Part shown: piece after piece, positions 34,629 through 42,943 of the stretch
How positions within the stretch are numbered: the first letter of the stretch is position 1
How the letters are laid out: each line of letters begins with the position of its first letter
Source: CAZPRY01 sp964589175
Lineage (GTDB): Bacteria > Fidelibacterota > UBA2242
Direction of reading: 5' to 3'
NCBI GenBank assembly: GCA_964589175.1
Contig: CAZPRY010000007.1
Location: 1-64,000, forward strand
DNA: 64,000 nt
The notes under the pieces: generated by a model
Databases searched by the model: none
What the model saw: the letters and a program-made list of their open reading frames with translations, nothing else
Told to the model about the DNA's origin: nothing
Program-made: the position numbers and the translations under genes

Positions 34629-35987
34629 TTATTCAACGCGTGGTTCCCGGAAAAATGCTTTTCTCGAATTGCGGATTTCATCGATCATACCCGTCCGGAT
34701 TTTATAGATAAAGGGCCTGTCCGCCGTCTTAATATAATAGTAATCATCCACCTGGTTGGCGACCAGCAATGCCGGGACCGTTTCGCCTACCGGGTACAGG
34801 AAAATGCGCAGCAGCGGTTTCCCAAAGCCGTAGAGCCGCTCGTCTTCAGGGAAGTACGTTTCCAGCTGCATCGCTTCCAGGTTCTCGATCTGCCGAATCC
34901 AGTCGCGGATCTTCTGCCCGTCGGCCGGGATCGTATCCGGCTGAATAAACATCCATTCCGCCGAATTATCCTGAACGGCCGAGTAAAGAGTATCCTCGAT
35001 CTGCCACTCGATGCGATCCACTTTGGCGGGATCGAAGCGCAGCAGCTGTTTATCCTGAAAATCGAAGGCGGTCTTATTGAGGCCCTCGAAAGTCCAGCGA
35101 TCAATCGTAAAGACGGCCGGCCGGCCGCTTTCAGCCGCATAATAATTATCTACGTTCGACGCTTGCCTGCCCACCAGGAAAGTTGTGATCAGCGAATCCT
35201 TCCCGGAAAAAAGCCCAATCTGTAATTGCGGTCGGTCGAGTCCGTAGGAGGACCAATCGGACGCACTATCCGCTTCGAACGATTTCGCCCGGTCATTGCC
35301 TAAACGGCTCAGGAAGGATTCGATTTCGCTCTCCTTCGCCTCGATCGCCACCGGCTGTGTAAGACGCCAGGCGTCTTCGGAGCGGATCAAAATGATCGCC
35401 GTTCCGGCAGCGGATACGGCTTCGATTTTCCGAACGGAATCCAGATCGAAATGGGCAATCTGTTTGTCGCGCAGATCAAAAAGACTCTTATCGATATTAT
35501 TTAGAAAGCGTTTTTTCAGGGTATAAATCCGGGCTTGCTCCGCGAATTTGGCATAAATAAAATCACCGGTGGGATTCTCATCACCGATCAGGAGCATTAG
35601 CGACAAAGAATCGTTCGATTGCACCCTCACTGTAAAACGCGATCGCGCCAAACCGTAGGCGCTCAGATCGTCCGTGGTATCGGCTACAACCCGATCCCGC
35701 TCGCAGTTCAGGATAGCCTCCAGATGGGATTCGATCGCTTCCTGATCCCCTGCTGTGACGATCGGTTCGGTTATCACCCACGTCTTATTTTCCCGACGAT
35801 AACCGACTGCGCCGTACGAATTGATCAGAGTCACCGCGGTCACATCGCTTTTTTTAAGCGTGAAAATCCTGGCTTCCCGCCCTTTGCGATCATTGCGTTT
35901 TCCCTCGCCCTCGATATCGAAAAAATAGACGGCGGCCAGTAAAAGCACAAAACCTCCCAGCAGCCAGAGTATCGCCGTCTTACGCAT
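34629..35987 (-). CDS. DUF4340-family membrane-anchored protein, long form (cassette A)
   Basis: 452 residues with an N-terminal membrane helix (TAILWLLGGFVLLLAAVYFF) and a large periplasmic part containing repeated DUF4340 units. Recurrent landmarks are ...D-L-S-A-Y-G-L-A and later W-S-S-Y-G-L-D-R-P, each followed by LLIGDENPTGD- or TFLVGRQASNVDNYYA-like strands, and a third at RLYGFGKPLLRIFLY. The likely role is an accessory or sensing subunit of the Gld-type transporter; no enzymatic motif is visible. It starts two bases after the GldG-like gene. The shorter cassette B version has just one such unit. Confidence 0.78.
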   Translation of the reverse strand: MRKTAILWLLGGFVLLLAAVYFFDIEGEGKRNDRKGREARIFTLKKSDVTAVTLINSYGAVGYRRENKTWVITEPIVTAGDQEAIESHLEAILNCERDRVVADTTDDLSAYGLARSRFTVRVQSNDSLSLMLLIGDENPTGDFIYAKFAEQARIYTLKKRFLNNIDKSLFDLRDKQIAHFDLDSVRKIEAVSAAGTAIILIRSEDAWRLTQPVAIEAKESEIESFLSRLGNDRAKSFEADSASDWSSYGLDRPQLQIGLFSGKDSLITTFLVGRQASNVDNYYAAESGRPAVFTIDRWTFEGLNKTAFDFQDKQLLRFDPAKVDRIEWQIEDTLYSAVQDNSAEWMFIQPDTIPADGQKIRDWIRQIENLEAMQLETYFPEDERLYGFGKPLLRIFLYPVGETVPALLVANQVDDYYYIKTADRPFIYKIRTGMIDEIRNSRKAFFREPRVE

Positions 35988-35989
35988 CC

Positions 35990-37501
35990 CTACCTTCTCC
36001 TCACGTAAGCCCTAACCGCAAGGCCGAAACAGGCCAGCGGCAGAAGCACAACCGTCATCCAGAACACAATGGCCGATTGCGCCGGCGACATGTTGACCGT
36101 GCGCATCTCCGGCGATCTCGGCCGGATCGAAATCAGGTCTTCGTCCGCCATCAGCCACGCAATCATATTCAGAAACAGGTCGCCGTTACCCTGCGTTTCA
36201 AAGTAGGCATTCGAGGCAAAATCGGAATCCCCCGTCACAACCGTGCGTCCTGTGCGGCCGTCATCCGTAATGATGCTCAGTGCGCAGGCAACCGGAATTG
36301 GTCCCTGCGGCGCTTCCGGATCGATTGCAAATTCCCCTTCCGCCGTGATATCCTGGGGCCGGACCGAATAGCTGTTGGTGCCCGTGAAAGCGATCTCGCC
36401 GGCACTGACCGAACCGGCTGTGCTGTCGGTCGATATAGCGACGGAGCGCGTCAGCGGAAAGAAGACGATATAATCCTGCATGTCTTCGACAATCGGGTGC
36501 TCGCCAAACTGTGAAATCAGGGGCACTTCAGGCCCGGCCCCCAGCAGGCGTCCAAAACCGCTGGCGTCCATGACGATATCATCGCCGACTTTGATATGCC
36601 ACTTTTCCAGCAATTCCCGCATGGCCACTCCCGGCGCAGGATCGAGCAGAACCAGGACGCTTCCGCCGCCGTCAATAAAATCAGAGATCAATTTCAATTC
36701 ATGCTTGAAGAAGGGCTTCTTCGGCCCGGCAATAATCCAGATCGAATAGGCCTCGGGCAGTGAATCCAGGTCGGCCAGCAGCAATTCTTCCACTTCGTAA
36801 TTCCGCCCTTCGATGGCCGCTTTAGCCACGCTGTAGCCGTCACGTTCGGGGCTGGCAATACCCGCTTCACCATGGCCGGTAACAAAGGCGACTTTCCTGT
36901 TTTCCATCCGCGTAACTTTGATGATGGTGTTGGTGATGTCTTCCTCGGCCGATGAGTTGATCTTTTCTTCGCGGATATCGGAAGTCACTACCAGCGTTCC
37001 GTATTCGCGAATGGCATATTTCTTGGCGAGCAGCGGCCGGGTATCGGGATCGACGGTTTCCCACTGCAGATGCCGGGAGTGACGCCTGTATTCCTGCAGA
37101 CGATCTTCCAGCGCAGCTTTATCCAGATCCTTGACAAAAGCTAGGATGTGAATATCCTGCGTCAATCCTTTCAGTACCCGGACTGTCTGATCCGAGAGAC
37201 TGAAGGCCTTATTACCGGTCGTATCCACCCGCCAGCTATGGCGCGCCAGAACAAAATCCGCCAGTCCAACAATGGCAATAAGCAAAACGATCACGGCGAA
37301 CATATTGCCGCTGTAGATCACGCGGCGGTCTCTTAATAATTTTTTGATATCCAGTCGAAGCAGGGCAAATACGGTGACAGCCAAACCGATGGCCAGCGGC
37401 GTGATGATCTCCCCATTCCAGACATTCTCGATCGAATAGAGGATCAGCCCGGCCGCCAGCAGCGCCAGACCCGCCAACAAAATCCAGTGGTCGCGCTTCA
37501 T
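35990..37501 (-). CDS. GldG-like auxiliary protein of Gld-type ABC system (cassette A)
   Basis: 503 residues from the ATG at 37501, which overlaps the permease stop (ATGA) and is preceded by GGAGGGGG. Unlike the cassette B paralogue it has three N-terminal membrane helices (ILLAGLALLAAGLILY; ITPLAIGLAVTVFALL; MFAVIVLLIAIVGLADFVL) before the periplasmic GldG domain (SWRVDTTGNKAFSLSDQTVR, VAFVTGHGEAG, GGSVLVLLDPAPGV). A terminal helix (SAIVFWMTVVLLPLACFGLA) closes it. The protein belongs to the Gld/ABC-2 auxiliary family. Whether it serves the same substrate as cassette B is unknown. Confidence 0.83.
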   Translation of the reverse strand: MKRDHWILLAGLALLAAGLILYSIENVWNGEIITPLAIGLAVTVFALLRLDIKKLLRDRRVIYSGNMFAVIVLLIAIVGLADFVLARHSWRVDTTGNKAFSLSDQTVRVLKGLTQDIHILAFVKDLDKAALEDRLQEYRRHSRHLQWETVDPDTRPLLAKKYAIREYGTLVVTSDIREEKINSSAEEDITNTIIKVTRMENRKVAFVTGHGEAGIASPERDGYSVAKAAIEGRNYEVEELLLADLDSLPEAYSIWIIAGPKKPFFKHELKLISDFIDGGGSVLVLLDPAPGVAMRELLEKWHIKVGDDIVMDASGFGRLLGAGPEVPLISQFGEHPIVEDMQDYIVFFPLTRSVAISTDSTAGSVSAGEIAFTGTNSYSVRPQDITAEGEFAIDPEAPQGPIPVACALSIITDDGRTGRTVVTGDSDFASNAYFETQGNGDLFLNMIAWLMADEDLISIRPRSPEMRTVNMSPAQSAIVFWMTVVLLPLACFGLAVRAYVRRR

Positions 37502-38271
37502 CAGCGCCCCCTCCATCTGGAAGATTCGACCGATTGATAGGTCAGGAACAGTAGTACAAAGGTCATTGACAGGTAAAAAGATAGGTGGTTGGTATCGAAA
37601 ACGCCCCCGGAAAAATCCTCGAAATGATCGATAATCGACAAGTATTTCAAAATTCCCTGCAGCACTTTACCGCCCAGATCGCCGGCGGCACCGATGATCC
37701 AAAGCGACATCGTCGCCGCGAACGTACCGACCGCCGCCACTACCTGGTTTTCCGTCAGCGAGGAGATAAAATTACCCATGGCTACCAATGCCGCCCCCAG
37801 CAGAAGCAGGCCCAGGTAGCCGATTAAAACCGGCGCGAGTTCGGGATCGCCCCACAGAAAGAGAAACAACATGAACAGGAACGTGGCCAGGATCATCACA
37901 ACATATAAAAAATAACTTGCCAGAAATTTACCCAGAATGATTTGCCGGTTTGTGAGCGGGACCGTCAACAAAAACTCCATCGTACCCGCTTTCTTTTCCT
38001 CCGCGAAGGAGCGCATCGTAATCACCGGAATGATGAACAGGATGATAACACTGAGGTTCAACAGGAAGGGACGAATCATCATCAGGTTAATATTCAGGGG
38101 CGCGCCTTGGCGGTTCATCATGCTGGCATAGGCGTACTGCATGAAACTGCTGAGCAGCAGGTAAAAGAATATCCCGGCCACCATCAGGAACAGTCCGATG
38201 ATAACATAGGCAATCGGCGAGGCAAAATAGCCGCGAATATCCCGTTTACAGACAGCCCAGACATTGCCCAT
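37501..38271 (-). CDS. GldF-like ABC permease (cassette A)
   Basis: 256 residues with six predicted membrane helices. ABC-2 permease landmarks: VCKRDIRGYFASPIAYVIIG at the N-terminus, AEEKKAGTMEFLLTVPLTNR after helix 2, and ILGKFLASYFLYVVMILATF. A distinctive Met/Asn-rich first periplasmic loop (MMNRQGAPLNINLMMIR) is missing in cassette B. The gene begins one base after the ATPase stop and its end overlaps the GldG-like start. The GldA-GldF-GldG trio is a transporter of the inner membrane. Confidence 0.9.
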   Translation of the reverse strand: MGNVWAVCKRDIRGYFASPIAYVIIGLFLMVAGIFFYLLLSSFMQYAYASMMNRQGAPLNINLMMIRPFLLNLSVIILFIIPVITMRSFAEEKKAGTMEFLLTVPLTNRQIILGKFLASYFLYVVMILATFLFMLFLFLWGDPELAPVLIGYLGLLLLGAALVAMGNFISSLTENQVVAAVGTFAATMSLWIIGAAGDLGGKVLQGILKYLSIIDHFEDFSGGVFDTNHLSFYLSMTFVLLFLTYQSVESSRWRGR

Positions 38272-38272
38272 A

Positions 38273-39214
38273 TCAGTCGAGCTCCTCTTCGCGGGTGGTC
38301 AGTTTCAGAAAAACATCTTCCAGGCTCAGGGCTTCCCGGCGTAATTCCCGCAATTCCCAGCCCCCATTCACGATCAGGGCCGCCAATCGTCCGCGAATAT
38401 CCGTGTTGACTTTGGATTCGATCCGGCAGTGCATCACACCCGCGTCGGTGTGCAGGGAAAGTGAAAGTACATCTTCCATTTTCATGATTTTTCCGCGTAT
38501 TTCTTCTGGAGCCCCGGCGACTTCCACAACGATTGTCTCCGAGCCCTTCAGGCGCGCCGTCAGGTTGGCGGGTGTATCGACGGCCACCAGCCGGCCGGCA
38601 TTGATAATCACGACCCGCGAACAGGTCATGCTGACTTCCGGTAAAATATGGGTCGAAAGGATCACAGTATGGTCCTCTCCCAGGCTGCGGATCAGTTCGC
38701 GTACCTCGATGATCTGTTTGGGATCCAGGCCGACCGTGGGTTCGTCGAACACCAGCACCGGGGGATTATTCAACAGCGCCTGTGCCAAGCCGACCCGCTG
38801 TTTGTAGCCTTTCGAAAGTTTATCGATGAACTTATGGCGCACATCCCCGATGGAAACCCGTTCGATTACCCGCTCTGTTTCGGCGGCCAGAGCCCGGTGC
38901 GCGACGCCCTTGACCTGCGCCGCGAAACGCAAATATTCCGTCACCGTCATATCCCGGTAGAGCGGCGGATTTTCGGGCAGGTAGCCGACTCGCCTCTTGA
39001 CCTCGATCCCGTTTTCAAAGACATCATAGCCGGCGACGCTGGCCGTCCCCTCCGAAGCGGGCATAAAGCCGGTCAGGATGCGCATGGTGGTGGTTTTCCC
39101 GGCGGCGTTGGGACCGAGAAAACCAAGCACTTCGCCGCGCTGAACCGAAAAACTGATATCGTCCACAGCCTTCAAGTCACCGAAATACTTGGTCAGATTG
39201 CGGACTTCGATCAC
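38273..39214 (-). CDS. ABC transporter ATP-binding protein, GldA-like (cassette A)
   Basis: 313 residues, GTG start overlapping the stop of the BatD-like gene by four bases (GTGTGA). Walker A is GPNAAGKTTTMR (Ala replaces the usual Gly), signature LSKGYKQRVGLAQAL, Walker B VLVFDEPTVGLDP, switch His in VILSTHIL. A C-terminal extension from about residue 220 (KGSETIVVEVAGAPEEI) is shared with the cassette B ATPase. The overlap shows that the ABC cassette and the MoxR-type genes are in one operon. Confidence 0.93.
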   Translation of the reverse strand: MIEVRNLTKYFGDLKAVDDISFSVQRGEVLGFLGPNAAGKTTTMRILTGFMPASEGTASVAGYDVFENGIEVKRRVGYLPENPPLYRDMTVTEYLRFAAQVKGVAHRALAAETERVIERVSIGDVRHKFIDKLSKGYKQRVGLAQALLNNPPVLVFDEPTVGLDPKQIIEVRELIRSLGEDHTVILSTHILPEVSMTCSRVVIINAGRLVAVDTPANLTARLKGSETIVVEVAGAPEEIRGKIMKMEDVLSLSLHTDAGVMHCRIESKVNTDIRGRLAALIVNGGWELRELRREALSLEDVFLKLTTREEELD

Positions 39215-40203
39215 ACGTCACTCCGGGATAAAAGCTGTTCTTTGCGCGTCTGTTCCACGCAGCGCCAGGCCCGCTGCCAGATGATCGGCAGACTGCTTTC
39301 GGCAGGAATCTGCTTGGCGAATTTCACGAGGTCCATTTCCTGTAAAACCTGGTCAAATTCCCGGATGAAAGCGGCTTCCATATCGGTCTCCGTCAGCGCC
39401 AAACCGATTTCATAAGTCGACATCTCCACGGCGCGCACGAAATAGCGGTGTTCGAGGTATTCACGCAGGATCATCGATAGTGCGAAGTAGTATTGCTGCC
39501 GCTCCTCCGGTGTCTCCCATTTTGCGTTTTTAAGTTGTTCCAGCTTAAGGAAGGCAATCACATGCGGCGCTTCCAGAAATTTTTCATCGAACTCGATCGA
39601 CGGGTGTCGTATTTTCCAGCGCCGGTAGTAGAAAATACCGCTCCCGGCAATCGCCGCCAGGACCAGGAAAAAGATAATATAGTCCCAGGGTACGACCTTG
39701 CGGATCGGGAAGGGCGCCTTGATATCCTTCGGTTCGGACGTACCCGGCGGCAACACCGAGATCACATCGATCGTATACCCATCGGTCGTAAAAGTCAGAA
39801 CGCTGACCGTATCGGGCGGGACGACGGCCTTGATTTCCAGCGGCGGAATATTCACTTTGCCCGTATCGAAAATCGCCAGGGTCAGCTGCCACCGCTTTTC
39901 GAATCCCCCGGCAATGCCTTTTTCACGTGTGAAACCGGCACCCACGATTTCGAACTTTCCCAGATTCTTTTCCAGGGCCGGAAATACGAAGCGTGTGCCC
40001 TCCGGATAGCGTAAGCCCACGTCCAGGTGAATTTGATCGCCAATTGTCGCCATCGTAGTATCGACTGAGGTCTTGATACTGACGGGAATGGTCTGCGCCT
40101 GTAAAACCGGCGCAGCGGACAGGATCAGAAACAGGGCTGCGAACGATCCGGGTAATAATCTGATAATTATTAGATCCAGGATGTGTGTCGATCTGCGAAT
40201 CAT
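39211..40203 (-). CDS. BatD-like membrane protein of the MoxR/DUF58 locus
   Basis: 330 residues with a signal peptide, a periplasmic beta-rich domain (VSIKTSVDTTMATIGDQIHL, FEIVGAGFTREKGIAGGFEK), one membrane helix (VPWDYIIFFLVLAAIAGSGI, about 172-192) and a cytosolic helical tail (EERQQYYFALSMILREYLEH). This is the BatD/DUF4381-type architecture found beside MoxR and DUF58 genes. The function is not established; related genes influence aerotolerance, envelope integrity or complex assembly in other bacteria. The stop overlaps the GTG of the downstream ABC ATPase. Confidence 0.7.
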   Translation of the reverse strand: MIRRSTHILDLIIIRLLPGSFAALFLILSAAPVLQAQTIPVSIKTSVDTTMATIGDQIHLDVGLRYPEGTRFVFPALEKNLGKFEIVGAGFTREKGIAGGFEKRWQLTLAIFDTGKVNIPPLEIKAVVPPDTVSVLTFTTDGYTIDVISVLPPGTSEPKDIKAPFPIRKVVPWDYIIFFLVLAAIAGSGIFYYRRWKIRHPSIEFDEKFLEAPHVIAFLKLEQLKNAKWETPEERQQYYFALSMILREYLEHRYFVRAVEMSTYEIGLALTETDMEAAFIREFDQVLQEMDLVKFAKQIPAESSLPIIWQRAWRCVEQTRKEQLLSRSDV

Positions 40204-40357
40204 ATTACCCTATCTTTCCGGTTGTGAGCAGTTGTCGCGGAGTCCAAAACGAAAAGCCCTTTCCCAAAGCCGGAATAATAAGTTTGACACGCAATGGCTG
40301 GCTGTTGTTTTCGGAAAAAATACCATTCCCGACCATATCAGATCGCATACCCAATTC

Positions 40358-41236
40358 TCAACGAAACCGCATTTCCCTCATCTTGAAAAACTTAATCAAA
40401 GGATCGATATAGTTTGTCATTGTATCAATCTCGATGAAATCCAGATTCATCTGTTTCGCTTCTTTAATAAAATTCTGCCGCTTTTGTTCCATCAACGCCT
40501 GATACGATTCTCTGAACGGCCGGTCGGAGGTGTCAACCCACATTTCCTCGCCGCTTTCCGCGTCCTGCAATTTCAGCAGCCCCACGGCAGGCAGATCGTT
40601 TTCGCGGCGATCCCAGATGCGGATGGCGATGACATCGTGCTTACGGTTGAGGACCCGTAACGGTTTGATAAAATCCTGATCGTCAAAATCCGATACGACG
40701 AAAACGATGGAACGGCGTCTCAATCCTCTGAGCAGGTACTCGATACCGGTGCGCAGATTCGTGCGCGGCGATTGGGGCGTATAGTAAAGGATCTCGCGGA
40801 TCACGCGCAGCACATGGCTCTTACCCTTGCGCGGCGGGATGAATTTCTCGACGCTGTCGGTAAAAATCATGAGCCCGACCTTATCGTTGTTTTTGATGGC
40901 CGAAAAAGCCAGCAGGGCGCAAATCTCGGCCGCGATCTCGGACTTGAATTTCTCATGCGTTCCGAAAGCACCGGAGCGCGAAACATCCACGGCCAGCATC
41001 ACGTTGAGCTCGCGCTCTTCATCGTTCACTTTGACATAGGGACGATCGTAACGGGCCGTGACGTTCCAGTCGATCGTGCGGACATCGTCGCCGTGCTGGT
41101 ACTCGCGCACCTCGGAGAACTCCATGCCCTGCCCTTTGAATACCGAATGGTACTCGCCGCTGAAGACATCGTTCACCAGATGCCGGGTGCGCAGTTCAAT
41201 CTGTCGGACTTTTTTTAAAATTTCTTTGGGCAGCAT
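40358..41236 (-). CDS. DUF58-family protein (von Willebrand A-like)
   Basis: 292 residues. DUF58 is recognised by GEYHSVFKGQGMEFSEVREY followed by QHGDDVRTIDWNVTARYD and VKVNDEERELNVMLAVDVSR; the last segment contains the DVSRS start of a vWA-like metal site. The C-terminal VVSDFDDQDF and MREMRFR are also typical. Such proteins act with MoxR AAA ATPases encoded next door, probably as a chaperone-cofactor pair for a metal- or envelope-related target. There is no membrane helix. It lies 57 bases after moxR and 154 bases before the BatD-like gene. Confidence 0.9.
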   Translation of the reverse strand: MLPKEILKKVRQIELRTRHLVNDVFSGEYHSVFKGQGMEFSEVREYQHGDDVRTIDWNVTARYDRPYVKVNDEERELNVMLAVDVSRSGAFGTHEKFKSEIAAEICALLAFSAIKNNDKVGLMIFTDSVEKFIPPRKGKSHVLRVIREILYYTPQSPRTNLRTGIEYLLRGLRRRSIVFVVSDFDDQDFIKPLRVLNRKHDVIAIRIWDRRENDLPAVGLLKLQDAESGEEMWVDTSDRPFRESYQALMEQKRQNFIKEAKQMNLDFIEIDTMTNYIDPLIKFFKMREMRFR

Positions 41237-41293
41237 GGTTATCGGTCTATTTGCTCTTCGTCACCGTCATGTTCTCGCCGCAAGACTTGGTGC

Positions 41294-42286
41294 TCAAGGC
41301 ACTTCGACGGTATCGATTACTCTCTGGATAATATTCTCAACCGTCACCTCTTCCGCCTCGGCCTCGAAAGTCAGGATCACGCGATGCCGCAAAACATCCC
41401 AGACAATATCCCGGATATCTTCGGGCGTAACGTAGCCGCGTCCCTGGATGAAGGCTTTGGCTTTACCGGCGATGGTGAGATAGATCGACGCGCGGGGAGA
41501 GGCGCCGTAGTTGATCAGTTCGCTAATATCTTTGATGTTGTATTTTTCCGGCTCGCGCGTCGCGAAAACCAGGTCGACAATATACCGGTGGATTTTCTCA
41601 TCCACGTAGACATCGTTCACCACCGACCGCGCACGTTTCAGGTCCTCCGGTGTCACGACCGGGGAAATCTCGATCTTGCCGTTGGTATGCGCCATACGCC
41701 GGATGATCTCGAGTTCTTCCTCTTTATTCGGATATCCCAGAATCACCTTCAGCATGAAACGGTCCACCTGGGCTTCGGGCAGGGGATAGGTTCCTTCCTG
41801 CTCGATCGGATTCTGGGTGGCCAGCACGAGAAAGGGATCGTCCAGCAGGTGCGTCTTCTCGCCGATGGATACCTGCCGTTCCTGCATCGCCTCCAGCAGC
41901 GCCGATTGGACCTTGGCCGGTGAACGGTTGATCTCATCGGCCAGGATAATATTGCTGAAAATTGGTCCTTTCTTCGTCTCGAATGATCCTGTCTTCTGAT
42001 TGTAAATCAGTGTACCGATCAGATCGGCGGGCAGCAGGTCCGGCGTGAACTGGATGCGGCGGAAAGTGGTTTGAATGGCCTTAGCCAGGGTGCTCACCGT
42101 GAGGGATTTGGCCAGACCGGGAACACCTTCCAGCAGAATATGCCCGTTGCATAACAGGCCCAGAATCAGCCGCTCGATCATCACATTCTGGCCGACAATT
42201 ACTTTAGCGATTTCCTGCCGTACATCCGTTACAAAAGCGCTCTCTTTGCGAATTCTCTCATTCAATTCGGAAAGGTTGAAAGTCAT
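41294..42286 (-). CDS. MoxR-family AAA+ ATPase
   Basis: 330 residues. Walker A is the MoxR variant GVPGLAKSLT, Walker B is IILADEINRSPAKVQSALL, sensor 1 is VLATQNPIEQEGTYPLPEAQ, and the arginine finger region is QVDRFMLKVILGYP. The C-terminal lid includes GASPRASIYLTIAGKAKAFI. MoxR proteins couple ATP hydrolysis to maturation of partner proteins with vWA or DUF58 domains; the adjacent DUF58 gene is the obvious partner. It follows the TPR lipoprotein gene by 14 bases. Confidence 0.93.
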   Translation of the reverse strand: MTFNLSELNERIRKESAFVTDVRQEIAKVIVGQNVMIERLILGLLCNGHILLEGVPGLAKSLTVSTLAKAIQTTFRRIQFTPDLLPADLIGTLIYNQKTGSFETKKGPIFSNIILADEINRSPAKVQSALLEAMQERQVSIGEKTHLLDDPFLVLATQNPIEQEGTYPLPEAQVDRFMLKVILGYPNKEEELEIIRRMAHTNGKIEISPVVTPEDLKRARSVVNDVYVDEKIHRYIVDLVFATREPEKYNIKDISELINYGASPRASIYLTIAGKAKAFIQGRGYVTPEDIRDIVWDVLRHRVILTFEAEAEEVTVENIIQRVIDTVEVP

Positions 42287-42300
42287 GTTCGAAACTCCGT

Positions 42301-42804
42301 TTACTCTTCTTTTTCACTCAGTTTATTCAACTGGGGAATGTCTTCCAGCGTTTTTCCCAGATTGTCCAGTTCCCACTGGGCCGAAGACGCCAGGGCGTGA
42401 TCGGGATAGGTCTTGATGAATTCCTCGTAGTTCTTACGCGCATTTCCCTGGTCGTTTACATCGTTGGCATAGATGTAGCCGATCATGAAAGCGGCGTTCG
42501 GCGCCTTGTCGGAATCGGGGTAAAGACTGATAATTTTGCGATAGATGTCGATGGCTTTCTTGGTATTGTTCAGGTTGCTTTTCCAGATTTCCGCAACCAG
42601 GAAAAGCGCCCGCACCGCCATGTCATCCTGCGGGTAAAACTTGACGATCTTTTCGTATTCCTGAACCGCAACCTCATAGTTGCGTTGTTCGAAATTGATC
42701 GCAGCCGAATCCCAATAACCCTGAGCTGTTTTGGTCGGTTTCCGGGTACATCCTACCACTACCATCAGCAGTATAATAGATAAAAAAGCGATCTTTTTCC
42801 CCAT
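42301..42804 (-). CDS. TPR-containing lipoprotein
   Basis: 167 residues from the ATG at 42804, which has GGAGG upstream. A lipoprotein signal (GKKIAFLSIILLMVVVGC) is followed by tetratricopeptide repeats: EQRNYEVAVQEYEKIVKFYP, KKAIDIYRKIISLYPDSDKA and NARKNYEEFIKTYPDHALA. It resembles the BamD/YbgF (CpoB) class in layout but is too short and too generic to assign. Located upstream of moxR on the same strand; a scaffold role in the envelope is plausible. Confidence 0.75.
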   Translation of the reverse strand: MGKKIAFLSIILLMVVVGCTRKPTKTAQGYWDSAAINFEQRNYEVAVQEYEKIVKFYPQDDMAVRALFLVAEIWKSNLNNTKKAIDIYRKIISLYPDSDKAPNAAFMIGYIYANDVNDQGNARKNYEEFIKTYPDHALASSAQWELDNLGKTLEDIPQLNKLSEKEE

Positions 42805-42943
42805 CAGACAAATCCTCCATTCTTGTACATTTTTCATAATTCAGTTCACCAAAACTTACAGGCCTAAATATATCGTATTTTTGCTATCACCCCAACTGAA
42901 ATATCAATTCTTACTTACGCAGTCATCTCTGAATTGTTCCGGA

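Noticed and set aside
38648..39415. 255-codon plus-strand open frame opposite the first GldA-like ATPase
   Set aside because: Antisense shadow of conserved coding sequence.
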